Source of the DNA: Hirsutella rhossiliensis
Lineage: Eukaryota > Ascomycota > Sordariomycetes > Hypocreales > Ophiocordycipitaceae
DNA length: 64,000 nucleotides
Direction of reading: 5' to 3'
Assembly (NCBI RefSeq): GCF_020360975.1
Contig: NW_025408667.1
Span: 3,286,001-3,350,000 of the forward strand
The translations under genes and the position numbers were made by a program. Shown piece by piece: positions 22,396 to 33,500 of this stretch. Under the pieces are notes generated by a model. It was not told where the DNA came from. It saw only the letters and a list, made by a program, of their open reading frames with translations, and ran no database searches. Within the stretch, counting starts at the first letter, position 1. Every line of letters begins with the position of its first letter.

Positions 22396-22863
22396 TAAGC
22401 CACTTCAGAGGGTCGGCGAATGGAGCTTTCCTACACTCAGGGGGAAAAAGCGATCAAGCGAGGAGGAGTCAGCTGGTTTTTAGCCTCATGGCCGATTAGA
22501 AGTACCCAGTCGCTTGTTCGAGATACGTACCGTGTGTCCAGCTGTTAAGAGCTCAAGGGGTGTACGGATCACCCAAAATGAGTGCCTGGGTCAGGTTATT
22601 TACACGCCCAGCAGCTCAAAGACAAGTGGCAGAGGAGTCACATCGCCATGCACCTACAAAATAGACTCAAACAAAGACAACTGTCGGAGTATTGTATGTG
22701 ATAACCTTGACCACTGAAACAGTGGGCTCAACTTTCGCCAGATGGTATGTCAGGTAGTTATCCGGAAAAGCTACAACTTGATTGGCTTGGCCCTTTAGCT
22801 AAATTAATATGAGTCCGACTCTGCTACTCTGTATACCGATCTTAAACCTGGCTAGAACGTTAC
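22396..22863. other. P450 upstream region
   Basis: Ordinary composition; presumably holds the P450 promoter (minus strand). I could not identify a convincing TATA box or operator. Confidence 0.4.
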
Positions 22864-23030
22864 ATTCTTTTCTTTCAGCGAATCGTATAGTGCGCGGGTG
22901 TTCTTGCCCGGTAGCGACTTATCGATGCCCTTGGAACACTTGTAACCCCTTCTGGAAGCTGCCTATACTGCCGCTGCTAAACGAGCGCCAGACGATGCAT
23001 TATAGGCCTCGCTTGGTCCGATCGCCTCTC
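22864..23030 (-). pseudogene. LINE ORF2 fragment, inverted relative to 18361-18525
   Basis: The minus strand aligns with 18361-18525 (shared GACCAAGCGAGG, CGTCTGGCGCTCGT, CCAGAAGGGGTT, CACCCGCGC, ATACGATTCGCTGAAAAGAA). The copy has drifted and is not RIP-mutated. It gives the P450 island inverted flanking repeats about 4.5 kb apart. Confidence 0.75.
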
Positions 23031-23430
23031 TACTATACACCCTGCGTTAGTAGTACTCTACGCTACTGCCTAGGACACTGATGCTCATATAACCCTACGT
23101 CCTTAATTGGCACCTATATGAGCCTAATAGAGCTGCCACGCTTGAGGAGGCGATTCGAATAGTCATTCTCAGCAAGCTGAGAGCGCGGGCGGAAGGATAA
23201 GGGCAGGCACAATTGAGTCCAAACGATGATGCATGTTTTTTATCTATCTGTGCGACATTGAGGGGGTATTTATACGAATAGATACCAATCTGGGACCCGT
23301 GGTGGCCCTGAATCAGTGCCAATTCCCGTGTATCCCGATTAGGGCAATGTTCCTCTACTGTATCGATACCTGACTCAAGTCCTTGTGTCTGACCTGCCTC
23401 TTTCACCGGAGTTTATACGTGTGCGGATTA
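23031..23430. other. Non-coding stretch before the pogo element
   Basis: Nothing recognised. The last two bases are the TA target duplication of the next element. Confidence 0.35.
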
Positions 23431-25236
23431 AGTCCCTGCACATAGAAATGGGCACCCCCCTGTTTTGGGCACCCAAGATGGGTGCCCAACCTAAACGGCT
23501 GCGTCAACTTCAACAGCAAATTTCACCGCGGAAACGCATCCAATCTGCTAAAAAATTGACGCATGTGTCTTCAAGCCACTACTGATGAAATATACAGAGT
23601 CTGACATTCACAGCGCCCTTGAGGCAATCGCCAATGGCGGATCCGCCAAGAAGGCTGCTCGCGATTGGGGCGTCCCGAGGGCAACTCTTACAATCGCATG
23701 CATGGTCACGAATGCAGAAAGGATGCATTTTCTGCTCTTCAGAGGCTTTCTCAGACACAGGAAAAGCAACTTACCGAATGGATTCTCATTCAGGACGCCT
23801 TGGGCCTTCCTCCCACTCACTCGCAGATCAGGCAGTTCGCGCAGCGCATGCTCGCCGTCAAAGGAGACCACACACCGCTCGGAAAACACTGGATGCAAGC
23901 ATTTTTAAGACGAAATCCTGCAGTTCGGACCCAGAAGTGCCATCACAGAGACTCTGCGCGTGTCAACGGCGCTTCTACCGAGGTAATTCGGCCTTGGTTC
24001 AACAATTTCTTCCTTCCGAGATTCTGGCTATTAAGCCGGAGAACAGGTACAACATGGATGAAGCAGGCATCATGGAAGGACTTGGGGAGAATGGCCTGGT
24101 CGTTGGCAGTGCTGAAAACGATCTGTACAAAAGAAGACGCCTGGTTCTCGGGTCTGGACGTCGTTCCCCACCCGTCATTTTCAAGGGCAAATCGGTCCAG
24201 CAACAGTGGTTCCCAGAAGATCTCAGTACTTTTAGTGACTGGCAATTCACTGCGACAAAGAACGGCTGGACTTCGGACCAAACTGCGGTGGAGTGGCTCG
24301 AAAAGGTGTTCATTCCAAGAACCCAGCCACCCGACCCTTCGGAGCGAAGACTGCTAGTATTGGACGGCCACGGAAGTCACGAGACGGTTGACTTCATGTA
24401 TCTATGCTACCAGCATCAGATTCACCTTCTTTTTACCTCCCCATACCTCTCATGTGCTGCAACCGCTCGATTTGTCTGTCTTCCGCTCTTAAGCACTACT
24501 ACCGCAAACAGGTCGGATTTCAGCCTCCTGACCGATTCAAGCCCAGTCGGCAAGCAAAACTTTCTTTCCTGCTACCAGAAAGCACGCGAGCAAGCGCTCA
24601 CTGTGTCAAACATCAAGGGTGGCTGGAAAGCGACGGGTTTGTGGCCGGTGTCGATGGCGAAGCCACTTTTGAGCCCTCTTCTGCTGGAGAACAGCAACAG
24701 ACGCAAAAGAACGCGAAAAATGTGGCCAATGCATTCAATAGCCACTTACCCACCAGTGACTGGCAATCAGACACATCCCAGATTGCGTGGTCGACCCCGA
24801 GGCGCTCGCAAGATCTGAAGGTTCAGGTAGTTCAATTCAACCAGCTAGACGACGACGTGCCCACGAAGAGATTGCTGTTCAGGAAGATCACAAAGGGTTT
24901 GACGAGAAGGATGGCCTTTAGCAAAAGCTCAATTGCAGATTCAGGCACTGGAACACAATTGGCGGCCGTCAAGCCGAAAAAGGAAGAGGTGGTCACGAGC
25001 CCGAATTCGAGGTTCGCCAATATTGAGGCAATACGACGGGCGCAGGAGGAGGTGAACGCAGCTGAGAATGAAGAATCTGATGAAACCGAAGCTGAGGTTT
25101 CAGAAATAGGTGACGATTGTATCGTAGTGCACGGTGGTGGGCAGTGAGAAGGGATTGAATTAATGGTGTTGAAAATGGTCGTGATTTTTTTGGGGTGCCC
25201 AAAACAGGGGGGTGCCCATTTCTATGTGCAGGGACT
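23431..25236 (+). mobile_element. pogo/Fot1-type Tc1-mariner transposon, complete
   Basis: The element has perfect 44-bp terminal inverted repeats (23431-23474 and 25193-25236; each begins AGTCCCTGCACATAGAAATG) and a TA duplication at 23429-23430 and 25237-25238. The 1806-bp length fits Fot1-like elements. Inside the left TIR border, GGGCACCC-AAGAT-GGGTGCCC forms a small hairpin. Not RIP-mutated, but the transposase is frameshifted. Confidence 0.96.
23585..25147 (+). pseudogene. pogo/Fot1 DDE transposase, frameshifted
   Basis: Starts MKYTESDIHSALEAIANGGS, a psq-type helix-turn-helix (23585-23690). After a 1-nt slip the CENP-B-like DNA-binding part is read in another frame (QEKQLTEWILIQDALGLPP, HWMQAFLRRNP, to about 24005). 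The DDE domain then continues in a third frame (RYNMDEAGIMEGLG near 24049-24090, then LLVLDGHGSHET near 24354-24388). Two further slips occur near 24430-24520. The tail (LDDDVPTKRLLFRKITKG and SPNSRFANIEAIRRAQEE) reaches the stop at 25145. At least five frame changes make this copy inactive. The motifs DEAG and DGHGSH are the expected catalytic neighbourhoods. Confidence 0.92.
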
Positions 25237-25238
25237 TA

Positions 25239-25912
25239 GACCGTCAGTCTGCTCCCTCTGACAGTCATATATATAGCAAATAGTGAATTAGCTAGATTAC
25301 TTTCTAGGCCGATTTTTACTTTTAATGTTACGTAGCTACTTATCACGACCGTCACATCAAAATAAAAAAGAGACCGACCAGCGTGTATATTAGTGCTATT
25401 GTGGGAATCGTGCTCGTCAATTGTATCTAGCTTGATTACATGGCCAGTACGTGACCCTTGGGGTCACGTGTGCGGCTGAGGCTCGCGTACCCTTTATCTC
25501 CACGCTGGCCTCTGCCTCCCTAGAGAAGAACAAGAACAACGATTACACATACCATTGCGATTTGCACGCAGGCCTGTGTAGAGACCTACCGACAGCTATC
25601 GCTATTACTACTAGTTCCACTGTACATAGATTCTAATCGTCTATAGGCACGAGAGTAACGGAATAGCTGCTAACGACCTCACGTAGACAGTTGCGAGCCA
25701 CACTGCACACGACGCCTCTCATTCCGACTATGCCGGCTCTCTACAATCTAGACCGTGGGTAGTAGGGTTCTATTTGTCTTACGCGTGACGCAGTCCTGTG
25801 CGAAGATGCCGCGTCTTCCGCGGAGACGAGCTAAATATAATCTCCTTATTTCACGTATAGCGCTCATTCCATTTTAGCCAACGTCTATTATAAGTCCATC
25901 ATCAGGTGATTT
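25239..25912. other. Non-coding stretch with a short palindrome
   Basis: ACGTGACCC-TTG-GGGTCACGT (25449-25469) is a 9-bp inverted repeat around CACGTG-like ends. No gene was recognised. Composition is mostly normal. Confidence 0.45.
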
Positions 25913-26077
25913 TAGGTCCTATTTCTAAAATTATAATATATATAGTGGCTCTGTCTAGGGAAAACGGACCGGATAAAGGTCGGATTGACTACCATCGATA
26001 TCGTTCGATATCGATCCTTATATCGATACGATATCGATCAGCGGTCAAATCGATATCGATATCGACTGACCACCCTG
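25913..26077. mobile_element. ATCGAT MITE fragment, not RIP-mutated
   Basis: Matches the right half of the MITE at 13400-13712 and ends in the canonical CACCCTG (26071-26077). The left end is missing. Each of the dozen or so differences from the RIPped copy is C-to-T or G-to-A in that copy, so this fragment serves as the unmutated reference. Confidence 0.8.
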
Positions 26078-26328
26078 CCGAGCTTCAGGTGTGCCCAGGT
26101 ACGATTTAGCGGGAAGCGCCACGCCCTGCGCCATACGTTGGGCATGGAAGTAGGTTTAATGGATTGCATAGTTGGTCCACAAGAGGGGCGGTCTAGTATG
26201 TGAAGGAAGGATGACTCTCAATTAGATGGATGCGCCCGGTGCCACAAGGTGTGGGCACAGGCGCGGGCCTGGACTATCTTAAGGGATTTACCGGTGATCT
26301 GCCGGATCGCGTGACCCACCGCACTTAC
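26078..26328. other. Non-coding stretch, nothing recognised
   Basis: GC-richer, ordinary sequence that forms the left flank of the SINE. It holds no gene that I can support. Confidence 0.35.
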
Positions 26329-26341
26329 ACCGACATTCTGG

Positions 26342-26416
26342 GCCTCCATGGCGTAGTGGTGACACGTCTGGAGCCTCTGCGTCGCAGAGGGGTCGGTTCG
26401 AAGCCGGCTGGAGGCA
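26342..26416 (+). other. tRNA-like SINE head
   Basis: A perfect 7-bp acceptor stem (GCCTCCA/TGGAGGC), a D-arm-like stem (GCGT/ACGT), a 5-bp stem with a 7-nt loop centred on GTC, and a T arm GTCGG-TTCGAAG-CCGGC. Five extra bases lie between the D and anticodon arms, the variable loop is one base and position 33 is C. It is therefore a tRNA relic and not a working tRNA-Asp. Confidence 0.6.
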
Positions 26417-26754
26417 CCCCTGAGCGAACAGGGTACACCCGGGTTCCCGCCCGTCAACAGGGAACAGCGTCATGAGAGAACACAATCGGCGTACCAACCA
26501 CCATCAATGACTAACACAACCACGCTTCAACTTCGGCACATCGCGCTTCAGTTGCTGGGAATAGGATGCTGAACACTTGGAGAAATTGACCTTCAAGCAG
26601 GTCTGTCATGGAGCGAACAGTGGAATGGTTGGCGCAGCGTAAGATGATCTGTGGGGCTTGGGGAGTCAAGGAACAAACGTGTTGAACTGTACTCTAGACA
26701 GTGTAAAGGCCTTATAGGGACCTCCCTCCGGGCGAAATAAATCCTACTACTACT
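26345..26754 (+). mobile_element. tRNA-derived SINE with LINE-like tail
   Basis: The 410-bp insertion is flanked by an exact 16-bp duplication ACCGACATTCTGGGCC (26329-26344 and 26755-26770). The head is tRNA-like (26342-26416), with an A box (TGGCGTAGTGG) and a B box (GGTTCGAAGCC) for RNA polymerase III. The body from about 26485 is homologous to the segment downstream of the LINE ORF1 at 5985-6275. It ends GGCGAAATAAATCC followed by four TAC units. It has no coding capacity. A tRNA head, a LINE-shared tail, a simple-repeat end and a long target duplication together define a SINE moved by a LINE. Confidence 0.85.
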
Positions 26755-26770
26755 ACCGACATTCTGGGCC

Positions 26771-27080
26771 AGCGACGACTCTCACCTCCACGCGGTGCTG
26801 GCTGGGAACCTGGGAATGCCTTTTGCCCGGGGGCATTCGCAGAGCCAAGAAGAGTCGCCACCAGCCAGCACTTGTCCGCTGGTTTGGGCTACGGTTGTAT
26901 GTAGGGCTCGTGAGCCCTACCGGCCACAAGCCGCAAGGGAACACTTTAAAAAACCATCCGACCCACGACCGCGAAATCGAGCATACACACGATGGACAAA
27001 TGGGTTGCGGGATAGGACACCCTTGGGGTGCTTTGGGCTGCTCTGTTGGAATGGAAACAAGGCCACGCTGGGTAAACCGC
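26771..27080. other. Non-coding stretch, nothing recognised
   Basis: Ordinary composition; the right flank of the SINE. No gene supported. Confidence 0.35.
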
Positions 27081-27176
27081 CAGGGTGATTTTCCATATGT
27101 GGAAAGGCCTGCAATCGATAATGGACATGGGCCCCATATTTATTGCAAGTATTGCAATACACCTTTCCATACTTAC
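27081..27176 (-). mobile_element. Terminal fragment of the 8006-type hAT
   Basis: Starts CAGGGTGATTTTCCATATG and its reverse complement aligns with 10543-10635. It includes TATTGCAAGTATTGCAATAC and ACCTTTCCATA. Only one end is present, so this is a solo terminus or a decayed MITE. Confidence 0.75.
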
Positions 27177-27299
27177 ACATAGAAGTGACGCGACGGAGGG
27201 GCTTGAAAAGAGAAAATCGAGGCTCCCCGACGTTCTACTATAGTTCTTTATATTTCTTTACTCTGGGGTAGGTGTGGCTCGTAATTGCCATCATAGTAG

Positions 27300-27877
27300 A
27301 GCCTTAAGTGGCGCCTCCGGCCGACGTAGGGGCGGGGCTGGATCTAACTAGCCCGTCGCTATTAACGCGTCCGACGCGAGTGATAACGCCTAGCGCACGA
27401 GTATAGGATACGTTACGATCGCTAGAAAGTACGACCGCGAGAGCTCCTAAGCGTATCTCGACCTAAACGACGCGAGTTATATCGGTAGGCAATAAAAGTA
27501 AAAGAGGCGACGAAGTAAAGTTATATAGTAATATAGAGACCGCTAAATCGATAATATAAAGGGTTCTAGAGATGCTAGCGAAGATAGGAAGCGAGATAGT
27601 AGAGCTAAAATATCGAGTATCCGAGTAAAGCGATATAATTAGGAAGCTAAGCGCTACGGTATATAAGTAAAGCACTACTATCTAAGGATAGGAAGATTTA
27701 ATCCGAGGCTTAGAAGCCTAGGTCTAGGAATCTAAGGAAGAGTTTCGATATAAGAGCGAAGAATATAATAAGTAAATAAAATAGGAGTACTAGGATCTTA
27801 AGAGAGAATTACTCGGAATAAAAGAGTAACTAGATTAGCTAATATAAAAGCTAGATATATTAAGCGAGGTAGCTTTA
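27300..27877 (+). pseudogene. Tad1-like LINE ORF1, N-terminal coiled-coil part, RIP-killed
   Basis: From about 27400 the plus strand is rich in Glu/Lys/Ile/Leu codons interrupted by TAA/TAG, as expected for the coiled-coil region that precedes the RNA-binding part of LINE ORF1. RIP begins abruptly near 27235. The frame is interrupted at 27877 by a solo LTR and resumes at 28451. The exact start codon cannot be placed. Confidence 0.5.
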
Positions 27878-28445
27878 TATAAGGAACGGTGTTCCTACTA
27901 TAAATAAAGCAGCTATAATATACTCTCCCGATTATATAAGCTAATAAGTAGTATATTAATTATAGACAAAATCTCATCCTATAGAGCAAGAATCGCTCGT
28001 TATTTTGCATGTCATTATGCATTAAACGGGTTGCCGGTTATCGTATAATCGGGAATCGAAGGAACAGAGCTAGCTTAGAATGCTAGCTAAGACCTCTTAA
28101 GAACACCGGCACGACCAACCTCCTTTAAACACGAATATCAGTAGAACCAAGACACTTCTAGATTCACTCGAGATATCACGGAATTCCCTAGTCTTAGGGC
28201 TATACGGCAGCCTAAATCTAGCCCCGAAAGGTTCTTCCGTTCAGCTACAATTGTCTATATAAGACAGCATGTCCGCTAGTAGATAGATAGAGAATCATTA
28301 ACTTTAACACCTCTTCTATATACTAATACACTACTAATAAATTCTATTGAAAATCCTACCTTATACTCCTTCTTCCCCTCTATCACGTAGTCTTACGTGA
28401 TTCCTTAATTTCCTAAAATTCCGCTTTTGCTTATATACCTTAAGA
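27878..28445 (+). repeat. Solo LTR of Copia family C
   Basis: 568 bp, the same length as the 5' LTR at 52189-52756 and nearly identical to it. Flanked by an exact 5-bp duplication CTTTA (27873-27877 and 28446-28450). It arose by LTR-LTR recombination, leaving one LTR inside LINE ORF1. Confidence 0.93.
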
Positions 28446-28450
28446 CTTTA

Positions 28451-29335
28451 CTAAGCGGCCCTCGAGCAACGTTTACGGACGTCGCGCGCGCCCTACTAAA
28501 TAGCCCGCCCTCTAGTATACGTAGTATACCTAGTCTAACTAAATAGTAGATAGCTAACGATTCTATCTATATACTATTAATACGTCTTATATAAGTAAGC
28601 TAAATAAGAATAAAGCGTAAATTAAGTAGATACGATAAGCTATCGAGGTTAAGATAAAAGCGAAGAACGGATATAAGACCTAGAGGTACGTAGTAGTTAT
28701 AAGAGAATCCTAGAATACCGACTAAATTAAGATCCTCTATAGAGATAAAGCCGAGCTTTAGCTAGTTAAAGAGGCGGCGTAGAAGATAGCTATAGAGGGA
28801 GCGCAAATTATAAGAGACTAGCTATATCCGGTCTAGGTTAATAACGCTAACTAGATAGCAATCCTTAATATAGAGGGCAATATCCTACCTAGAGCGATCG
28901 AAGCCTTAAGTGCCGAAAATAAAGTAACTATTAGTAAGATTTCCTAGCTAAGTAAACGAGAGTCTAGTAAAGCCTATAGATCTATAGTAGTATATATTAC
29001 TAAGAAAAGTAATATAGAAAGGCTTTTAGATAGTAACTACTTTAACCTAGCGGGAGAGTCGGCTACTACTTATAAGTTTAAGCTAAGAACGGGACCGATC
29101 TAATACTTTAATTGCTAGGAGATCGGTTATAAAGTATATTTATATAAGAAGTAGCGGATATATAGTAAGTACGTAAACGCTAGGTATTACTACTAAGAGT
29201 ATATAGCGATTAAGCTAAAATACGTCTTATATAGCGGACTATATAAGTTATTTAGCTAGAAGTATAGGATAAGGAACCTAAGCAGCGATACTTAAGTCCC
29301 TCTATATCCTATAGCTAAATATATATAATAGTAAT
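28451..29335 (+). pseudogene. Tad1-like LINE ORF1, C-terminal part with zinc knuckle, RIP-killed
   Basis: With stops at expected Gln/Trp codons the frame reads RDKAEL, LVKEAA, VNNAN, SAENKVTISKIS, SSKAYRSIVVYITKKSN and ATTYKFK, then a zinc-knuckle region (YFNC*EIGYKVYLYKK) in which Cys and His have become Tyr. It aligns with the less mutated ORF1 copy at 5376-5960. Encoded an RNA-binding gag-like protein of the LINE. Confidence 0.82.
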
Positions 29336-29339
29336 ATAG

Positions 29340-30509
29340 TATAGTAGAGTTTAATAAACGACGAAGACCTAAAGGATTTTACCGTACTAGCTATATCTAA
29401 GCGTGCCTATACCGTCGGCCGATCTTATAGTAGCGGTACTCCGACTTAAGGGAAAGGAGGTAATAGTAGTATTAGTATATATATAAGGAAAGAACGACGA
29501 GGCGCTAACGAACGCGATAGAACTATTACGCGACGTAATCGATCGCTTCTATAATAGGATAGGGAGATATACTAATATAGTTTTAGTAGGGGACTTTAAC
29601 CGCTACGACCTCTTCTAGGGCGGAGATAAAGTATTAGCGAGTAGATAAGGGGAGGGCGAACCTATTATTAACCTAATAGACGACTTTAGTCTTAGTAGCT
29701 TTCTCTTAAGAGGGACGAAAACATAGTAGAGGTCGGACGAGGAGAGCACTATCGACTTAGTATTAGTATCGGCGGAACTAGCTAACGAGTTAATATCCTA
29801 CGTGATTTATCTAATAGAGCACGGATTAGACTATAGAGCGATCTAGACGACCTTCGATATTTAAGTGCTAGAGCGTACCTTTCCGTAGCGCCTAATACTT
29901 AAGAACGCGCCGTAGATCGCTATCGTAACTAGGGTTAAGGACGAGCTTCGGCCTCTTCTATAGACTATAGGGGTATAGACGTAGGTAGATTAGCTTATAT
30001 AGGTAGTTACTAAGGCGCTTTAAGATCTAACCCCTCGAGCTTAGCCGCCGCTATACGTAAAGCGATAGTAGATAAAGGACCTAACGCGACTCCGTCGGAC
30101 GTATATATATTAGCGCAATTAAGTAAGGGTATAGCGAAGAGCCGGTTAATCGCGGCCGGATCTAGAGCAGCGCGCTAAGGAGGCTACGAAGGAGTACTAC
30201 GATAATTTATAGAGATAAAAGAAAGCCTATTAAGATAACTTCGTTATCGAAGGGAGTAATATCTAGAGGGCTACTAAGTATCTAAAGCCTAGTATAAAGA
30301 TAACGGATAATAAGGTGCCCCTACTAAAGAGAGCCGACGGCTCGATTACTAAAAGTAAGGGTAAGTAAGCTAAGGAACTCCTAAGTACCTTCTTTCCGCC
30401 TTTACTAATAACGAGGATCGAGCTAGAGGGTAAACGTTCGTAGAAATAAGAAATAGCTATACTAGACCTTACCTTATAAGAGATTAAGGAGAAGGTAATA
30501 GCGGCGAAG
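29340..30509 (+). pseudogene. LINE ORF2, endonuclease and start of RT, split by Gypsy A1
   Basis: Starts with NDEDLKDFTVLAIS (about 29355-29396), then jumps frame at about 29400 to SADLIVAVLRLKG. The metal-binding E-P part of the AP-endonuclease between these blocks is missing, so the copy carries an internal deletion. The later endonuclease motifs are visible: LVGDFNRYDLF (about 29586-29618), ESTIDLVLVSAELANELI, and the S-D-H catalytic triplet now reading L-D-Y. The frame ends in IKEKVIAAK at 30509 and continues at 60198 across the inserted stack. Confidence 0.87.
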
Positions 30510-33500
30510 TATTATAGAGTAGGTAGAGGTATAGGCGTAGGTACCGTCTATAGGATAATATTAATAAGCTATATAGAGCTCTCCTATACGCGGCTAGCCT
30601 ATACGTATACGTATAGGATCCGGCCCTCCGTATATAACTATATAGCTTAGGCTATAGCCTAAGCCTATAACCTATAATAGTTAAAGACTCTTATATAATA
30701 CCCTCCCTTAAGCGCGGCGCGGCGTTACTTAATTAACGGCTTCTATACTATTAGGCCTATACCGCTAGCTCTACCCTACCCTTTCCTATTAATCGTATAG
30801 GCCCTACTAGCCCTATTATCCCCGCGCCCGTTAGCCTAGGTAGCCGGAACTAGGCTCTATACTTATCGGCCGGCTAGCTATTTAAATAAGGGCGCGACCT
30901 ATTATATACGCCCCTAGGTAGCTAGCGGCCGGCCTAGACCTACGTAAGCCTTAGGTTGCCTATCCCCTTAGCCTTAGGCAGCCTCCTCTACCTAGGGGTA
31001 TATAAGGCAGCGTCCCCCCCCTCCTCTATCCTTTCCTTCTCCTCCTTCTTTAACTATAGTAGTAGTAGTAATAGGTAAGTTCCGCTCTACCTAAGGCGTT
31101 AGTTTATTCCTAGCTATATAAGCCGCTTTATTAACGTATACTTATAGTAGTAGCTATAGTAGCTATAATAGCCCTAATAATAATAACTTTAACTAGTAAG
31201 TTCTCTGCCTTATAGAGCGGGAGGCCGTAATCTATAATACTAACTTCCGCGATAGATATATCTACCTCCCCCTCCCTTACTTCCTCCTTCTTAAAGCGTG
31301 CGGAGTCGTTCGTCGACGCCGTGCTAGGCACGGCCGATAACGGCTCCGCCGCTACCGCTACTCCTACCCGCGCCCCCGCGACCGTGCCTACCGCCGCCGC
31401 CTCTACCTCTACTACGCTAGCCGCCCTTATATCGCCCTTTCGTATAACGACGCCGTCCCTACCGCTAGCCGTAATGCCCGGCCCCTTTACCTCTACCTCT
31501 GCCTTTACTACCCCTATAAGTCCGCTACTTAGCGAGTATAGTAGCTATTTTCCGCTAACTTCTTAAAGTATAAACGCTAAGTATAGGCCGGAGCCGCCTA
31601 TACGGCCCCCTATATACGGTACGCGTTATAGGAGCTCCCCTACGCCGACTAAGTCGGGCGCCGCTATAGCGGTAGTTATTACTAGTACGCGCGTGCCGGC
31701 CGCGCCTATAAGGCGGCGCCTCTCGTCCTACTTACTATAGCGTCGGCTTAAAAGGCTAGCGCGTATAGGTAGGTACGGGGGGCTACTAAGAAGCGCCTTA
31801 CCGCCGCCGCCGCCGCCTACCGTAATCTCCGCGCCCTCGAGCGCTAGGGCCTTATCCCTAAGTAAGTTCCTCTCCTCTAGCTCTTTTACTTCCGCTACTA
31901 ACTCTCCCGGTACTAGGAATACTACCTCCGTCGCCCTATCGGCGGTCCCCTTAGCCGTGCCCGCCGCCGCCCCCGCCGCTGCTACTAGCCGGGCCCCCCC
32001 CGCTCCCGGAGCCCCTAGAGCCGCCGCTACCGCTAACTAGCTCGCGGGCCTAGAGGGCCGCTTAAGCGCCTTAGAGAGCGCCGCCGCCGCTAATAAGGTA
32101 GAGGAGGAGGACGAGGATAAGAATAAGGACGACGATAAGAATAAGGAGTAGGTCTAGGTAGTCTAAGGGCTCCGCCTTAAAATAAACGCTATTTTTATCT
32201 CCGCTTATATTATTACGCTCGTATTATCGTAATTACCTACTCCGCTTTACTTACTTTATAGTCCTAGCCTAAGCTAGTATTAATAGTCTATTAGTTTATT
32301 ATTCTTATCTATTATTCTAAATAAAGCTTTAAACTTATTAAGGGCTATAGTTCCTATAAACTTATATATAGGTTCTTATATAAGGTCGAGATACCCGCGC
32401 TACTTAACGAGGACCTCCTAGCGTTTCCCCTTACTAACCTTTTTCTAGCGCGCGGCCTATATCTCTTTAACCTTAAACTCGTTCTCTCCCTCTACCTTAA
32501 TTATAAGCGGTTAAGCGTCTACTACTTCTTATCTAGGTAGTAGGTTAAAGGAGGCTTTATAAAGGAGGTCTATATTAATCTTATTATAGACCCCTATTAA
32601 GAGACTATCGAGCTCTATAACCTATAGGCTAATAACCCTTTATACCGTAAACTTTATATATAGCTAGTTAAGCTTCTTCTTTAGCCGTACCGACCTATAG
32701 TTATAGAGGTCTAGCTATACCTTATCTCTTACTATAAACCTATCTATTAGGGCCCTAGTCTTATTAGTATGCCGCTCTTAATTTTACGCTATAGTAGCTA
32801 TCGCGGATTAGTAATAATCTATAGTCTTTTATAGCTTTTATATAAATATAGAGGCGCGGCCCTTTAATAATAAATTACTATACTACTCCGTTACTATATC
32901 TATAGTAAAGGGAACTAATAAAGGTAGTTTAAAGCTATATATTATAAAGAAAGGGGCTATCTTAATAAAGGTATATAGTCTACTATTTAATATAAGTTAG
33001 GCTATAAGGAGCTAACGGTCTTAGTTTACTTAGTTATAGGCTATAATAGCCTATAAGTAAGCTTATACCTCTTAGTTAACCCTCTTAGGCCCTTTATCGG
33101 TCTATAGGTAATATACTATACTAAGTAGCTATATAATTTAAAGTAGCTAGTATAGGTACTATTAAAAGCGGCTAGTTTAATTCGATCCCTTATTACTTAT
33201 AATAAAGGCTAGCTAGCTATATAAGCGGGCCTAGCACTATAAGGAGCGCTCTATATAGGACTTTATATCTATAAACGATATCGGCTCTAATACTATAGAC
33301 TTACTAAGTCGGTCCTTAATTACCTATATATAGCGGTTACCGCCCTCTATAAGTAGGAGGTCCGTTATAAAGTCTATCTATATATATATATAGAACTAGT
33401 TAGGCACCGGAAGCTACTTAAGTAGCCCCTTAAGCTACGCCCTCTAAATCTTAGTATAGCTATAGATATCGTAGTTATAGAGGAAGCGGCGAACGTAGTG

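Noticed and set aside
26342..26416. A functional tRNA-Asp (GTC) gene
   Set aside because: Extra bases before the anticodon arm, one-base variable loop, C at position 33, and it forms the head of a retroposed unit with its own TSD.
26230..26475. 81-codon plus-strand frame
   Set aside because: It crosses the SINE border and target duplication and matches no family; chance frame in GC-rich DNA.
31321..31566. Independent Ala/Ser/Thr-rich protein on the plus strand
   Set aside because: Not annotated as a separate gene: the block is low in stops on both strands because it is GC-rich, so strand and limits are undecided. It is described with the Gypsy A extra region.
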